This document shows positions 41,767 to 50,476 of a stretch of DNA of 64,000 nucleotides, piece by piece. How positions within the stretch are numbered: the stretch's first letter is position 1; every line of letters starts with the position of its first letter. The notes beneath the pieces were generated by a model, which was not told the DNA's origin, searched no databases, and saw only the letters and a program-made list of their open reading frames with translations. Both the position numbers and the translations under genes were made by a program. The DNA is from Armatimonadota bacterium (GTDB taxonomy: Bacteria; Armatimonadota; Hebobacteria; CAIYQO01): contig JAKPKV010000030.1 of the NCBI GenBank assembly GCA_029553475.1, positions 1-64,000 of the forward strand. The letters run 5' to 3'.

Positions 41767-42828
41767 TTATCCGCGCGTCCAGCGCGCGACATCCGCGAGC
41801 AACTCTTCCGCCGCCCCCGCGTCATCGCACCAGGTATCCAGGCAGAGCAGCGCCGGGTCGAGCGCCTTCACCAGCGGCTCGATATCGGCGGGAGCGACCT
41901 GCACGTGCACGATAACGCCGGCGGCCTGAATGCGCCGGTAGAGCTGCAGCCACTCCGGGCCATTCGGCGGCATGTCCGGCTCCGGCACGAACTGCATCAC
42001 CCGCAGGTAGGGGCGCGAGAGCAGCGTGGGCAGGTGCTGCAGGGCGCGGGCGCCGTCCAGGTGATACCAGAGCGCGCCGAATGCCTCGCCGTAGACCTCC
42101 AGCTCCGGCAGGATGCAGGCGTCGAACATCGCCGGCGAGAGCATGCAGGAGACGTCGGATTGCGTGGCGAGATACCGCTCCGGCGCCCAGAAGGGCATCC
42201 ACTGCGCGTTGCCGTAGGGGAAAGCGTGTACCGGCGCCGCCAGCTCGTAAAAGTGGTTGAAGAGCGCCACCCGCTGCCGCGCCATCGCGATGATCGCCTC
42301 GCGCACCCACTCCGCCCGCTCGACCAGCGCGAGCATGAACTCGTCCGGGCCGAGGAGGGCGATGAGCAGGTCGTTGCCCGGCAGCAGGCAGGGCTTGCCG
42401 ACGAGGAAATCATCCCAGCCCGCCAGCTCCAGCACGGCCTGGTACAGGCGCCGGTACTTCACTAGCCAGGGGTCATCCCAATCCAGGTCAAAGGTCGGGG
42501 GGCTGTCCCAGTCCACGGTGGTCGGCCCCAACCAGATGGTGCGGTCCTGGAACTCGACCGGTGAGCCGAATCCGACCGCCCATCCTCCCATCAGCAGGTA
42601 GGAGGGGATGGCCTCGCCGAGATAGTGGGTATGCGCCAGCGTCGCGCGAATCGCCGCGGTGACGAACTCCGGTCCGAGCCAGCGTTCCTCGCCATCGGCG
42701 GGCGTCGGCCAGGGCACGTCGCTCGCGCGCGGCGCCGTCACGCTGACGCAGGGGCGGTCGAGACACCGCCCCTGCCAGAGCGCCGTCAATCGTTCCGCGG
42801 CCCGCTCCCAGTCGGGTTTGTATTTCAT
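41767..42828 (-). CDS. UroD-like protein of unknown function
   Basis: The 353-residue protein resembles distant members of the UroD-like TIM-barrel group: MKYKPDWERAAERLTALWQG, NDLLIALLGPDEFMLALVER, FYELAAPVHAFPYG, SCMLSPAMFDACILPELEVY, GALWYHLDGARALQHLP and a final barrel strand before LDTWCDDAGAAEELL. A corrinoid- or zinc-linked methyltransferase is possible. GGAGGGCGGGG before ATG 42828 sets the start; the in-frame ATG at 42849 is poorer. It is the first gene of the operon with the sialidase-like and UroD-family genes. Confidence 0.6.
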   Translation of the reverse strand: MKYKPDWERAAERLTALWQGRCLDRPCVSVTAPRASDVPWPTPADGEERWLGPEFVTAAIRATLAHTHYLGEAIPSYLLMGGWAVGFGSPVEFQDRTIWLGPTTVDWDSPPTFDLDWDDPWLVKYRRLYQAVLELAGWDDFLVGKPCLLPGNDLLIALLGPDEFMLALVERAEWVREAIIAMARQRVALFNHFYELAAPVHAFPYGNAQWMPFWAPERYLATQSDVSCMLSPAMFDACILPELEVYGEAFGALWYHLDGARALQHLPTLLSRPYLRVMQFVPEPDMPPNGPEWLQLYRRIQAAGVIVHVQVAPADIEPLVKALDPALLCLDTWCDDAGAAEELLADVARWTRG

Positions 42829-43087
42829 CCCCGCCCTCCGCTCCTTCACACAATGCTAGCGGTCGGCGAGACGCCGTCGAGCCGCGCGCGGAGGGGACGC
42901 TGCCGAACCTCCCCACCCCCCGCGCGCGTCACCTCACGCCTTCCGCACCAACCTTCGCGTCTTCCCATCTTCCAGACTTCGTGTTGCCCCCCCCCACAGC
43001 TCTGCTCCCGTCAACCGGGGGCATCTCCGGCAGGGGTTCGAGTACGAGTACGAGCACGGTGCTGATGGGCGGAGGGAGGGGCGGCCG

Positions 43088-43834
43088 TTACGCCAGCCCC
43101 ATCCGCTTGAGGTTCTCGATGCTCATCCGCGCGCTGTCCAGGCTGTTGCCGGGGCAGGCATCCTGCTCGACGATCACCCACTCGGCGCCGCCCTCCCGCG
43201 CCGCGGCGAAGATCGCCGGCCAATCCAGGACGCCGTTGCCCACTTCGGTGAAGCTGCCCGTCTCCGCGTCCATGTCTTTCGCGTGAATCTCCGGCGCGCG
43301 GCCGGCGTGCTTGCGGATATACGGCACCACCTCGGCGCCCCCTTTGGCGATCCAGAAGGTGTCCAGCTCGGCCTGCACCAGCGCGGGATCGGTGGCGGCA
43401 TAGAGCAGGTCCAGCGCGTGCTCGCCATCAATCAGCGCCAGCTCCTGCGCGTGGTTGTGGTAGGTGAAGGTGAAGCCCTGCGCCTGCACCACCTGCGCGG
43501 CGGCGGCGCAGCGCGCGATGGCGCCGGGCCAGTCGCGCTCCACGTCGCCCGGCAGGCCGGTGGTGAGATACGCGCCGCCCAGCGCGCGGGCGTAGGCGTA
43601 GGTGGCGCTCTCCGGGTTCAGCATCTCCTCCAGCGAGGTGTGAAAGCCGATGGCGCGCAGGCCCGCCGACCGCAGGAACGCCGCCATCTCGTCCGGCGCC
43701 AAGCCGCCGTAGTGCCAGGCGAACTCGACGCCCTGATACCCCATCGCCGCCAGCGCGGAGAGCGTGCCAGTGAAATCCTCGTCCAGCAAATCGCGAACCG
43801 TATACAACTGAATCCCCACCGGGATGGCTGCCAT
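43088..43834 (-). CDS. Sugar phosphate isomerase/epimerase (TIM barrel)
   Basis: The 248-residue protein is the closer twin of the isomerase at 34911: VGIQLYTVRDLLDEDF, MGYQGVEFAWHYGGLAP, FTYHNHAQELALIDG, QAELDTFWIAKGGAEVV, PEIHAKDMDAETG and WVIVEQDACPGNS. The metal ligands (His, Glu/Asp, His, Glu) are in the expected places. It probably acts on a keto-sugar acid or inositol derivative. It lies just downstream of a Gfo/Idh gene on the same strand, a pairing common in inositol and uronate pathways. Substrate unknown. Confidence 0.82.
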   Translation of the reverse strand: MAAIPVGIQLYTVRDLLDEDFTGTLSALAAMGYQGVEFAWHYGGLAPDEMAAFLRSAGLRAIGFHTSLEEMLNPESATYAYARALGGAYLTTGLPGDVERDWPGAIARCAAAAQVVQAQGFTFTYHNHAQELALIDGEHALDLLYAATDPALVQAELDTFWIAKGGAEVVPYIRKHAGRAPEIHAKDMDAETGSFTEVGNGVLDWPAIFAAAREGGAEWVIVEQDACPGNSLDSARMSIENLKRMGLA

Positions 43835-43963
43835 GACTGACTCCTCGTTTCCGTGTGAAATGTGCTCCCGCTCAATTTGCCGGGCGATGCCGATTCCCTC
43901 TCCGCCTCGCGGTGATTTTCGCGATTTTTTTCCACGGCGTCCCCACCCGGCGAGACGCCGTCA

Positions 43964-44989
43964 TCACCACCCCGCGCAGGCGCGAAAGGCGCCGAGCAGG
44001 CGCATCACCTCGCGAGTTTCCTCCACCGGCACGAAGGGCGGTTTGTCTTCGGCGTAGTAGGCGTAGCAGTGGTCGTAAAAATCGGCGCCGGGGTAGTCGG
44101 CGAGGGGGAGTTCTTCGGTGCGCCAGGGGATGACGTCCTCGTTGCCGTATTTGCGGTTGGCGGCGGCGAGGCCGTCCTGCAGGCCGAGGTGGGCGAGCTC
44201 GTCATCGCGATAATAGCGCACGATGAATCTGTCGCCCTGGTGGATGGCGGTGCCGCGCCGGCCGCAGATGGTCCAGTTGGGAATGCTCACGCCGCAGGCC
44301 ATGTTGATCTCGATATCCACGATGGCGCCGTTCTCCAGCTCGACCAGCGCCTTCACCACGTCGTCGGCATCGCCCAGGCTGGCGATTTTGCGCAGGTGGC
44401 AGTCACAGCGGCGCACGCCGAAGCCGAAGAGGTGCAGCACCTGGTCCAGGCAGTGGGCGCCAAAATTGTTCAGCATGCCGCCGCCGTACTCGGTGAAGGC
44501 CTGCCAGTCGTTGCGGCGGGTGTAGCTGCACAGCGTGCGCCGCACCATGAAGATCTCGCCGAGCCAATCCCGCGCCAGGATATGCCGGATGGCCGCCGCC
44601 TCGTTCGTCACCCGGTGCGGCTGGAAGACCATCAGCTTGCGGCCGTGGGCGCGCATGGCGGCGATCATCGCGTCCACTTCCGCCAGCGAGCGCGCCATCG
44701 GCTTGTCGCAGAAGACGTCAATGCCCCGCGCCATCGCCTGTATCGCCTGCTCGGCGTGCAGGTGCGTCGGGGAGGCGAGGACGATCAGGTCGGGCGTCTC
44801 GCGCTCCAGCAGCTCGGCGTAGTCGGCATACCCCTGCACGCCGAAGGTCTGCCGCGCTTCCGCGCGCCGCTCGTCCAGCGGGTCCACGACGGCGGTCAAC
44901 TGAAAGCCGTCGTGCGCGAGGATATGCGGGATGTGGAACTGCCAGCCGACGCGGCCCAGGCCGATGACGGCGGTGGAAAGGGTGTTCAT
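43964..44989 (-). CDS. Gfo/Idh/MocA-family NAD(P)-dependent oxidoreductase
   Basis: The 341-residue protein has the N-terminal Rossmann fold STAVIGLGRVGWQFHIPHIL, the DVFCDKPMARSLAEVDAM block with the conserved Lys after Cys-Asp, and the C-terminal beta domain with YGGGMLNNFGAHCLDQVLHL, in which His is a likely catalytic residue. Members oxidise sugars, inositols and related alcohols at C1 or C2. AAGGA before ATG 44989 sets the start. It precedes the isomerase at 43088 by 129 nt and probably shares its transcript. Confidence 0.85.
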   Translation of the reverse strand: MNTLSTAVIGLGRVGWQFHIPHILAHDGFQLTAVVDPLDERRAEARQTFGVQGYADYAELLERETPDLIVLASPTHLHAEQAIQAMARGIDVFCDKPMARSLAEVDAMIAAMRAHGRKLMVFQPHRVTNEAAAIRHILARDWLGEIFMVRRTLCSYTRRNDWQAFTEYGGGMLNNFGAHCLDQVLHLFGFGVRRCDCHLRKIASLGDADDVVKALVELENGAIVDIEINMACGVSIPNWTICGRRGTAIHQGDRFIVRYYRDDELAHLGLQDGLAAANRKYGNEDVIPWRTEELPLADYPGADFYDHCYAYYAEDKPPFVPVEETREVMRLLGAFRACAGW

Positions 44990-45024
44990 ACGGATTCCTT
45001 CATTCTCCTCTGCAAATGCCTTTA

Positions 45025-45050
45025 CCGGGGCCGCGGAGTTGCACTCCGCA
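45025..45050. repeat. Palindromic unit, single arm
   Basis: CCGGGGCCGCGGAGTTGCAC followed by TCCGCA contains the hairpin GCGGAGT-TGC-ACTCCGC. It matches either arm of the paired repeat at 26773-26870. It lies between the Gfo/Idh start and the amidohydrolase stop. Confidence 0.55.
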
Positions 45051-45054
45051 ATAT

Positions 45055-46683
45055 TCATATCGTGACGGCGTCCCCGTCCGGACGGCAGAGAGGCATTGGA
45101 TGCCTGCCGCGAATGTCAGCGATGATGCGCAGGGCATTTTCGCCGAGGATTTTCTTCTTCTCCGCAAGACTCAACCGCGCATAGACCACCCAACCGAGCT
45201 GCTGGCGGGGGTCGCGCATGGGGAGGTCACTGCCGTAGAGGACGCGGTCGGCGCCGACGGCGTTGACGAAGTACTCGACGATGCCGCCGGTCACCGGGGT
45301 GAGGGTGAGCTCGGCGTAGACGTTGGCGTGGGCCGCCATGCAGGCGATGGCCAGGTCGGCGACGGCGAAACTCTCGCCGCAGTGGGCGACCACCCAGGTG
45401 ATGTTCGGGTAGCGGCCGGCGAGGTTGTCCACCTCGCTGAAGTCGCCCGCGGTGCGGTGGATGAGGGCGTAGAAGCCGCGCTCGTCGGCGAACTCCCACA
45501 TGGGGGCGCAGCGCTCGTCATCGTAGCGCATGCCGAAGACGGGGTACGGCTTCACGCCGATGAAGCGCGGGTCGGCGTAGACCTCCGCCATCTGCCGGCG
45601 CACGTCCTCGGCGGAATAGTGCGAGACATCGAAGGAGGCCAGCCCCCACCAGCCGGCGGGGAAGACATCCAGCGCCGCCGCCGTCGCCTCGTTGCAGCCG
45701 ACGGAATCCGCGTTGACGATCCAGCCCATCGCGCCGCCGATGTCGTAGCCCAGGCGCGCCATGAGCGGCAGGCAGCCTTTCGGGTCGCCGTCGCGCATCA
45801 CGCAGGTGCCCCCCGCGCCCTGCAGGCCCTCGTGCAGCACGTGGACGTGAAAATCCACCAGCGTGGTCGGCTGCGGCTGTCCGAGGCGAGCGGCGCGCAT
45901 CAGCGCGTCCTCGTCGGGATTCGGCATCGTTTCGGGGAGCGGCACGCCGAGCAGCCGCGCCAGATTGCCGCCGGCGATCTTCGCCGTCGTCGCCTCCGGC
46001 AGGTCGGCGTAATCTACCGCCGTGCGGTGGGCGCCCATCGCCATCTCCGGCGCGCTGCTGCTGTAGAGCACCTGGTCCTCGCAGCCGAGCGCGACCAGCG
46101 TCTCCAGCCCATAGTGCGCCTGGTAGTGGCTGGTCATGATGTGCAGGTTTTTATAGGCCTGCAGCAACGGCGTGTAGTAGCGCTGATGCGTCCAGTACGC
46201 CTGCGCGATGGCCACCGGCAGGTCGGGATAGCGGGCGAGCAGCGTCTCCAGATCGGGGAAGCCGCCGAACTGGTCGGCGCGCAGGATGGTGAGCCTGCGC
46301 GCCGCCTGGAGCATCTCCAGCAGCGGGGCGTTGACGGCGGAGAGGAGATCCCACTGGTTCGCCGCCGGGCAGAGCATCACCGCGCGCACGTCCCGCTCGC
46401 GCAAGCGCGCGGCCAGCGCCGCCGGCTCCGGGCATTCCCCGGTGTGCCAGGGCAGCAGATTCCAGATGGGGTAGAGGTGCGGATAGGGCGCCAGCGCTTC
46501 CGAGAGGCGCGTATTCGCCCACATCGGGTCGTAGAGGATGCTCTGGTGCGTCATCACCAGCGCCCCGGCGATGGAGCAGTGGCGCATCTCGTCGCGGATA
46601 TCCGCCAGCCGCCAGCGGTACGCCGGGTGTTTTTGCGCCCGCGGCCCCAGGCAGGTGAAGGCGTCGAAAAAGTGCAGGGTCAT
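45055..46683 (-). CDS. Double amidohydrolase (two Amidohydro_2 domains in one chain)
   Basis: The 542-residue protein holds two tandem metallo-amidohydrolase barrels. The first (residues ~1-250) starts TLHFFDAFTCLGP, where the usual D-x-H-x-H is missing, and ends VLYSSSAPEMAMGAHRT, TTAKIAGGNLARLLG. The second (~275-520) has an intact VDFHVH (276-281), a VVAHCGES His, and YGSDLPMRDPRQQLGWV (catalytic Asp), ending ILGENALRII. So one active and one degraded copy are likely. GGAG before ATG 46683 sets the start. Substrate unknown; family members hydrolyse or decarboxylate ring compounds and lactones. Confidence 0.75.
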   Translation of the reverse strand: MTLHFFDAFTCLGPRAQKHPAYRWRLADIRDEMRHCSIAGALVMTHQSILYDPMWANTRLSEALAPYPHLYPIWNLLPWHTGECPEPAALAARLRERDVRAVMLCPAANQWDLLSAVNAPLLEMLQAARRLTILRADQFGGFPDLETLLARYPDLPVAIAQAYWTHQRYYTPLLQAYKNLHIMTSHYQAHYGLETLVALGCEDQVLYSSSAPEMAMGAHRTAVDYADLPEATTAKIAGGNLARLLGVPLPETMPNPDEDALMRAARLGQPQPTTLVDFHVHVLHEGLQGAGGTCVMRDGDPKGCLPLMARLGYDIGGAMGWIVNADSVGCNEATAAALDVFPAGWWGLASFDVSHYSAEDVRRQMAEVYADPRFIGVKPYPVFGMRYDDERCAPMWEFADERGFYALIHRTAGDFSEVDNLAGRYPNITWVVAHCGESFAVADLAIACMAAHANVYAELTLTPVTGGIVEYFVNAVGADRVLYGSDLPMRDPRQQLGWVVYARLSLAEKKKILGENALRIIADIRGRHPMPLCRPDGDAVTI

Positions 46684-46771
46684 AACGGCTCCATCTTGAC
46701 GGGTGAACATTCACAGTATATCATGCGCATGAACCCGTTGGCTAATCGCCAATTCTCGCGGGCGCGCTGGC

Positions 46772-46947
46772 AATAATGCTCGTTGATAAATTACTCCCGC
46801 TCTGCGCGGTATCCGGTCCGTCGGCCCGCTCCGGGGGGTCCATGACGGTGGACGTCGTGGCTCCAGCCCCGGATGTCAATCCGGGGGACGGCAGCCTGCC
46901 GATGCCCAACCCACCAGCGCGAGAGCAATGTGCCAACGAGCATTATT
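46772..46947. repeat. MITE family 3, copy 2
   Basis: The ends AATAATGCTCGTTG and CAACGAGCATTATT are perfect 14-bp inverted repeats; they extend with mismatches to ~29 bp. The interior GGTATCCGGTCCGTCGGCCC and the hairpin CCCCGGAT-GTCA-ATCCGGGG match, in the other orientation, the element at 26897-27062. It fills most of the gap 46684-47004. Confidence 0.75.
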
Positions 46948-47004
46948 ACGCGGCGCCCCCGCGGAATCCTTGCGGTTCCCCACCCTTTTTCCACAGAGGA
47001 TCAG

Positions 47005-48924
47005 ATGGACGTTCACATGCATGCGATCGCCGAGCGATTTCGGCGGATGTGGTTGGACGCGCGTCCCGACAACGTGGCGGCGCTGGACGCGCGGGTCGCG
47101 GACCTGCTGGCGCGGCAGCTTCTCGACCCCGCGCACGCGTGCTGCGGCGGCTGGGGCGACGTGACGTCGGTGGAGAGCCCGCCGCTCTCCTTCGGCGGCG
47201 AGACGTTTGCGCAAGTGCTCGCGCTGGCGCAGGCGTGGGCGCTGCCCGCCTCCCGCTATCACCGAGACGCGGAGGTCGCGCGGCGCCTGACGCTGGCCTG
47301 GCGGTTTTACCACCAGTTCGTCTACGCCGGCTGCCCGTTCCCGAATAACTGGTGGGCGTGGCAGATCGGCATCCCGGAGCTGTTGAACGCCACGCTGCTC
47401 GTCGCCGCCGACGCCTTCCCGGCGGAGGAGCGCGCGACGCTGCTGGCCGCCATCCGCCACCTGGTGGATCACATCTGGGATTTTCACCCCGGCGCCAACG
47501 CCATGTGGGCGGCGATGGTTTTCGCCGGCTACGGGCTGGTCGCCGGCGACGCGCGCTACCTGGCGCTGGCGGCGACCACCGTGGACCGCGCCTGCGAGCT
47601 CACCGACACCCAGGGCATCCTCCAAGACTACTCCTACTCCTTCCACGGGCGCGGGCTGAACATGGGCTACGGCACGCTGCACTTCAACTACATCGGGCGT
47701 TTCACCTACCTGATGGGCGACTCCCCCTGGCGAATGCGCGACCGCACGCTGTCCAACGCGGTGAACCTGCTGCTGGACTTCGTCCGCTGGACCATCGTCG
47801 GCGGGCAGATGGACCCGTTCATCATTGACCGCGGCATCTCGGGGGGCGAGGCGACCATGACCGGGAAGACGGATGAGGTTCTCGCCGGCGCGCTGCTGCT
47901 CTCCACCGGCCCCATCCCCCGCCGCGAGGAGGTGCTGGACTGCTGCCGCTGGCTGCTGGCGCAGCGCCCGGAGGTGCAGAACCCCTTGGCGGCGGAGATT
48001 GCCGCCGCGCTGCCGCCCGGCGCCATCACGCCGCTCCTCGGCATGCGCTACTGGCCGGAGAGCGAACACTTCGTCTGCCGCCAACCGGGGTGGACGGCGG
48101 CGGTGAAGATGGCCTCCGAGAAGAACAAGTGCTACTTCGGCATCAATAAAACGAACCTGAAAGGCTGGCACATCAGCGACGGCCACCTGGTGCTGCGCCT
48201 GCGCGGCGACGAGTACCTGGAGGGCGTCATCCCCACCATGGACTGGGAGCGCTTGACCGGCATCACCCGCGCGGACCGCTACAAGGCGGCGGAGGAGACG
48301 CACGGGCATGCCTGGTTCGCCGGCGGCGCCACGAACGCGGACGGCACGCTGGGGTGCGTCGGCATTGACTTCATGCTGCGCCACCTCGACCGCACCATGC
48401 TCACCGCGCGCAAAAGCTGGTTTTTCCTCGGCGACGCCATCGTGGCGCTGGCCACCGAGATCGGCTGCGATGGCGACGACCCGGTAGAGACGATCATCCG
48501 CCATATGCCGCTGCCCGCGGATCAGGACATCATCGAAGGAGAGCAGGAGCTGCGGACGGAGTTCCTGGAGAGCGCCGATTGCGCCTACATCCTCCCCGGC
48601 GCGCCGAAAATCCTCGTGCGCACGGAGCGGCGCGCCGGCTGCTGGAGCGACCTGCGCGCGGAGACGCCGCTCACCCCACTCCTCACGAAACCGTACTGGA
48701 CGGCGCTCATCCCCCACGGCCGCAAGCCGAACAAGCAGAGCTACGTGATCGTCTATCTGCCGGGCATGACCGCCGCGCAGGCCCGCGCCTGGCGGGCGAC
48801 CGACCCCTTCACCATCCTCCAGCAGGACGACCTGGCCCACCGGGTGCGCGACAACCGCACCGGCGCCGTGCTGACGATCCGGCAGTGGGTCGGCGGATCG
48901 GTAGAGATGCCGGCGGAAGCGTAA
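47005..48924 (+). CDS. Polysaccharide lyase family 8-like protein (hyaluronate/chondroitin/xanthan lyase type), no signal peptide
   Basis: The 639-residue protein has the alpha-toroid of PL8 lyases with the expected active-site pieces: NNWWAWQIGIP (114-124), HPGANAMW (Asn165), YSFHGRGLNMGYG (His214 and Tyr222) and IIDRGISGG (Arg276), then the beta domain with KMASEKNKCYFGINKTN and LKGWHISDGHL. Spacing of Asn, His, Tyr and Arg is close to that I recall for PL8 enzymes, which cleave uronate-containing chains by beta-elimination. No signal peptide is seen, unlike secreted relatives, so it may act on imported oligosaccharides. AGAGGA before ATG 47005 sets the start. Confidence 0.75.
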   Translation: MDVHMHAIAERFRRMWLDARPDNVAALDARVADLLARQLLDPAHACCGGWGDVTSVESPPLSFGGETFAQVLALAQAWALPASRYHRDAEVARRLTLAWRFYHQFVYAGCPFPNNWWAWQIGIPELLNATLLVAADAFPAEERATLLAAIRHLVDHIWDFHPGANAMWAAMVFAGYGLVAGDARYLALAATTVDRACELTDTQGILQDYSYSFHGRGLNMGYGTLHFNYIGRFTYLMGDSPWRMRDRTLSNAVNLLLDFVRWTIVGGQMDPFIIDRGISGGEATMTGKTDEVLAGALLLSTGPIPRREEVLDCCRWLLAQRPEVQNPLAAEIAAALPPGAITPLLGMRYWPESEHFVCRQPGWTAAVKMASEKNKCYFGINKTNLKGWHISDGHLVLRLRGDEYLEGVIPTMDWERLTGITRADRYKAAEETHGHAWFAGGATNADGTLGCVGIDFMLRHLDRTMLTARKSWFFLGDAIVALATEIGCDGDDPVETIIRHMPLPADQDIIEGEQELRTEFLESADCAYILPGAPKILVRTERRAGCWSDLRAETPLTPLLTKPYWTALIPHGRKPNKQSYVIVYLPGMTAAQARAWRATDPFTILQQDDLAHRVRDNRTGAVLTIRQWVGGSVEMPAEA

Positions 48925-48968
48925 ATGGCGGCAGAGCGCGAGAGGAAACAGGGCAAGGGGTGCGAAGT

Positions 48969-49135
48969 TAAGAAACGGTTTCGAAAGTATTCGCCGCCGC
49001 CTCGCGGGTCTCGCGCGCGCCTGGCCGCGGCGGATGGCCTGGCATCCCGATGTATCGGGACTCTCGGCCCTCCGCCTTGCCAGCCACGAGCGATCCTCCA
49101 CGATCCGACGACGCCGACTTCCGAAACAGTTTCTA
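48969..49135. repeat. MITE family 2, second copy
   Basis: The ends TAAGAAACGGTTTCG and CCGAAACAGTTTCTA are imperfect inverted repeats. The interior GCCGCCGCCTCGCGGGTC, CTGGCCGCG, GATGGCCTGGC and CGGCCCTCCGCC match the copy at 14869-15033. At 167 bp the length agrees too. Confidence 0.7.
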
Positions 49136-49211
49136 AGGGGTGTCAGCAACTTCACCCGCTGCGGGTGACGCTGGCACTGATGACGACGAACTCCGACACA
49201 GGGGGGTGCTC

Positions 49212-50456
49212 ATGGCAAAGTTGGCAATGCACGGCGGCGCGCCGGTGCGCACGCAAGGGTTTCACCCCTGGCCGGTGCACGGCGAGGCGGAACGGCAGGG
49301 GCTGCTGGAGGTGCTGGAGAGCGGCGAGTGGTGGTACGGCGCGAAGGTGCGCGCCTTTGAAGAGCAGTTCGCCGCCTTTCAGGACGCGCGCTACGGCGTC
49401 TCCTGCATGAACGGCTCGATGTCGCTGGAGATGGGACTGTACGCGTGCGGCATGCAGGCGGGCGACGAAGTCATCACCACCCCGTATACCTTCATCGCCA
49501 CCCCGATCTCCATCCTGCGCATGAACGCGGTGCCGGTCTTCGCCGACGTGGATCTCGACACCTGGAACCTCGATATCGCCGCGGTGAAAGCCGCGACGAC
49601 CGAGAAGACGCGCGCGATCATGCCGGTGCATTTCGGCGGCGTGCCGGTGGACATGGACGCCTTCAGCGCCTTCGCCGGCGAGCGCCAGCTCGCCATCATC
49701 GAGGACGCCTGCCATAGCTGGGGCACGCAGTGGAACGGCAAGGGCACCGGCGCGCTGGGCGCCTGCGGCGGCTTCAGCTTCCAGGTGAGCAAGAACATCA
49801 CCGCGGGCGAAGGCGGCATCCTCCTCACCGATGACGCGGAGATCGCTGAAATGGCGCGCGCGTTCTCCAACTACGGGCGCGGCAAGGGCGGCATCTGGTA
49901 TCGCCACTACCTGCCGGGCACGAATCTGCGCATGACGGAGTTCCAGGCGGCGGTGCTGCTGGGGCAGTTGTCGCGGCTGGAGGAGCAAACGCTGCATCGC
50001 GAACGCAACGCCGCCTGGCTGGACCGGGCGCTGTCCGCCATTCCCGGCATCCGCGTGCAGCAGTGCGATCCGCGCGTCACCCGGCGCTCGATCCACGTCT
50101 ATCTGTTCCGCTTCATTTCCGAGGAGTGGGACGGCGTCACCCGCGACCAGTTTTTACAGGCGCTGCAGGCGGAGGGCATCGCCGGCTCCGGCGGGTATCC
50201 CGTGCCGCTGTACCGCATGCCCGTCTTCAGCAAAGAAGCCGACGAGCACGGCTTCACCCCGGAAGCGCGCCCGTACTATGCCCAGGACGTGGACTACGCC
50301 CGGGTCCACTGCCCCAACGCCGAGCGCCTCTGCCGGGAAGCGGTCTGGTTCTTCCAGCCGTGGTTCCTCGGCGAGCAGGCGGATATGCAGGACATCGCGG
50401 ACGCGGTGGCAAAGATCTGGGAGCATCGCCGCGAGTTACTGCAAACGCGCGTATAA
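49212..50456 (+). CDS. DegT/DnrJ/EryC1/StrS-family PLP aminotransferase
   Basis: The 414-residue protein has the fold-type-I aminotransferase motifs of this family: GEWWYGAKVRAFEEQFAAF, DEVITTPYTFIATPISIL, IMPVHFGGVPVDMDAF, LAIIEDACHSWGTQWNG (Asp-Ala-Cys-His) and FSFQVSKNITAGEGG, whose Lys would bind PLP. Members transfer amino groups to keto sugars for amino-sugar synthesis, or dehydrate them. GGGGGG lies upstream of ATG 49212; the open frame upstream is not conserved. It follows the PL8-like gene, separated by a MITE, and precedes an exported protein. Confidence 0.88.
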   Translation: MAKLAMHGGAPVRTQGFHPWPVHGEAERQGLLEVLESGEWWYGAKVRAFEEQFAAFQDARYGVSCMNGSMSLEMGLYACGMQAGDEVITTPYTFIATPISILRMNAVPVFADVDLDTWNLDIAAVKAATTEKTRAIMPVHFGGVPVDMDAFSAFAGERQLAIIEDACHSWGTQWNGKGTGALGACGGFSFQVSKNITAGEGGILLTDDAEIAEMARAFSNYGRGKGGIWYRHYLPGTNLRMTEFQAAVLLGQLSRLEEQTLHRERNAAWLDRALSAIPGIRVQQCDPRVTRRSIHVYLFRFISEEWDGVTRDQFLQALQAEGIAGSGGYPVPLYRMPVFSKEADEHGFTPEARPYYAQDVDYARVHCPNAERLCREAVWFFQPWFLGEQADMQDIADAVAKIWEHRRELLQTRV

Positions 50457-50476
50457 CACGATACAGGAGGTATGCC

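Noticed and set aside
46876-49155. 759-codon minus-strand frame opposite the PL8-like gene.
   Set aside because: The plus strand carries the PL8 motifs; the minus frame also runs through a MITE and the gaps on both sides.
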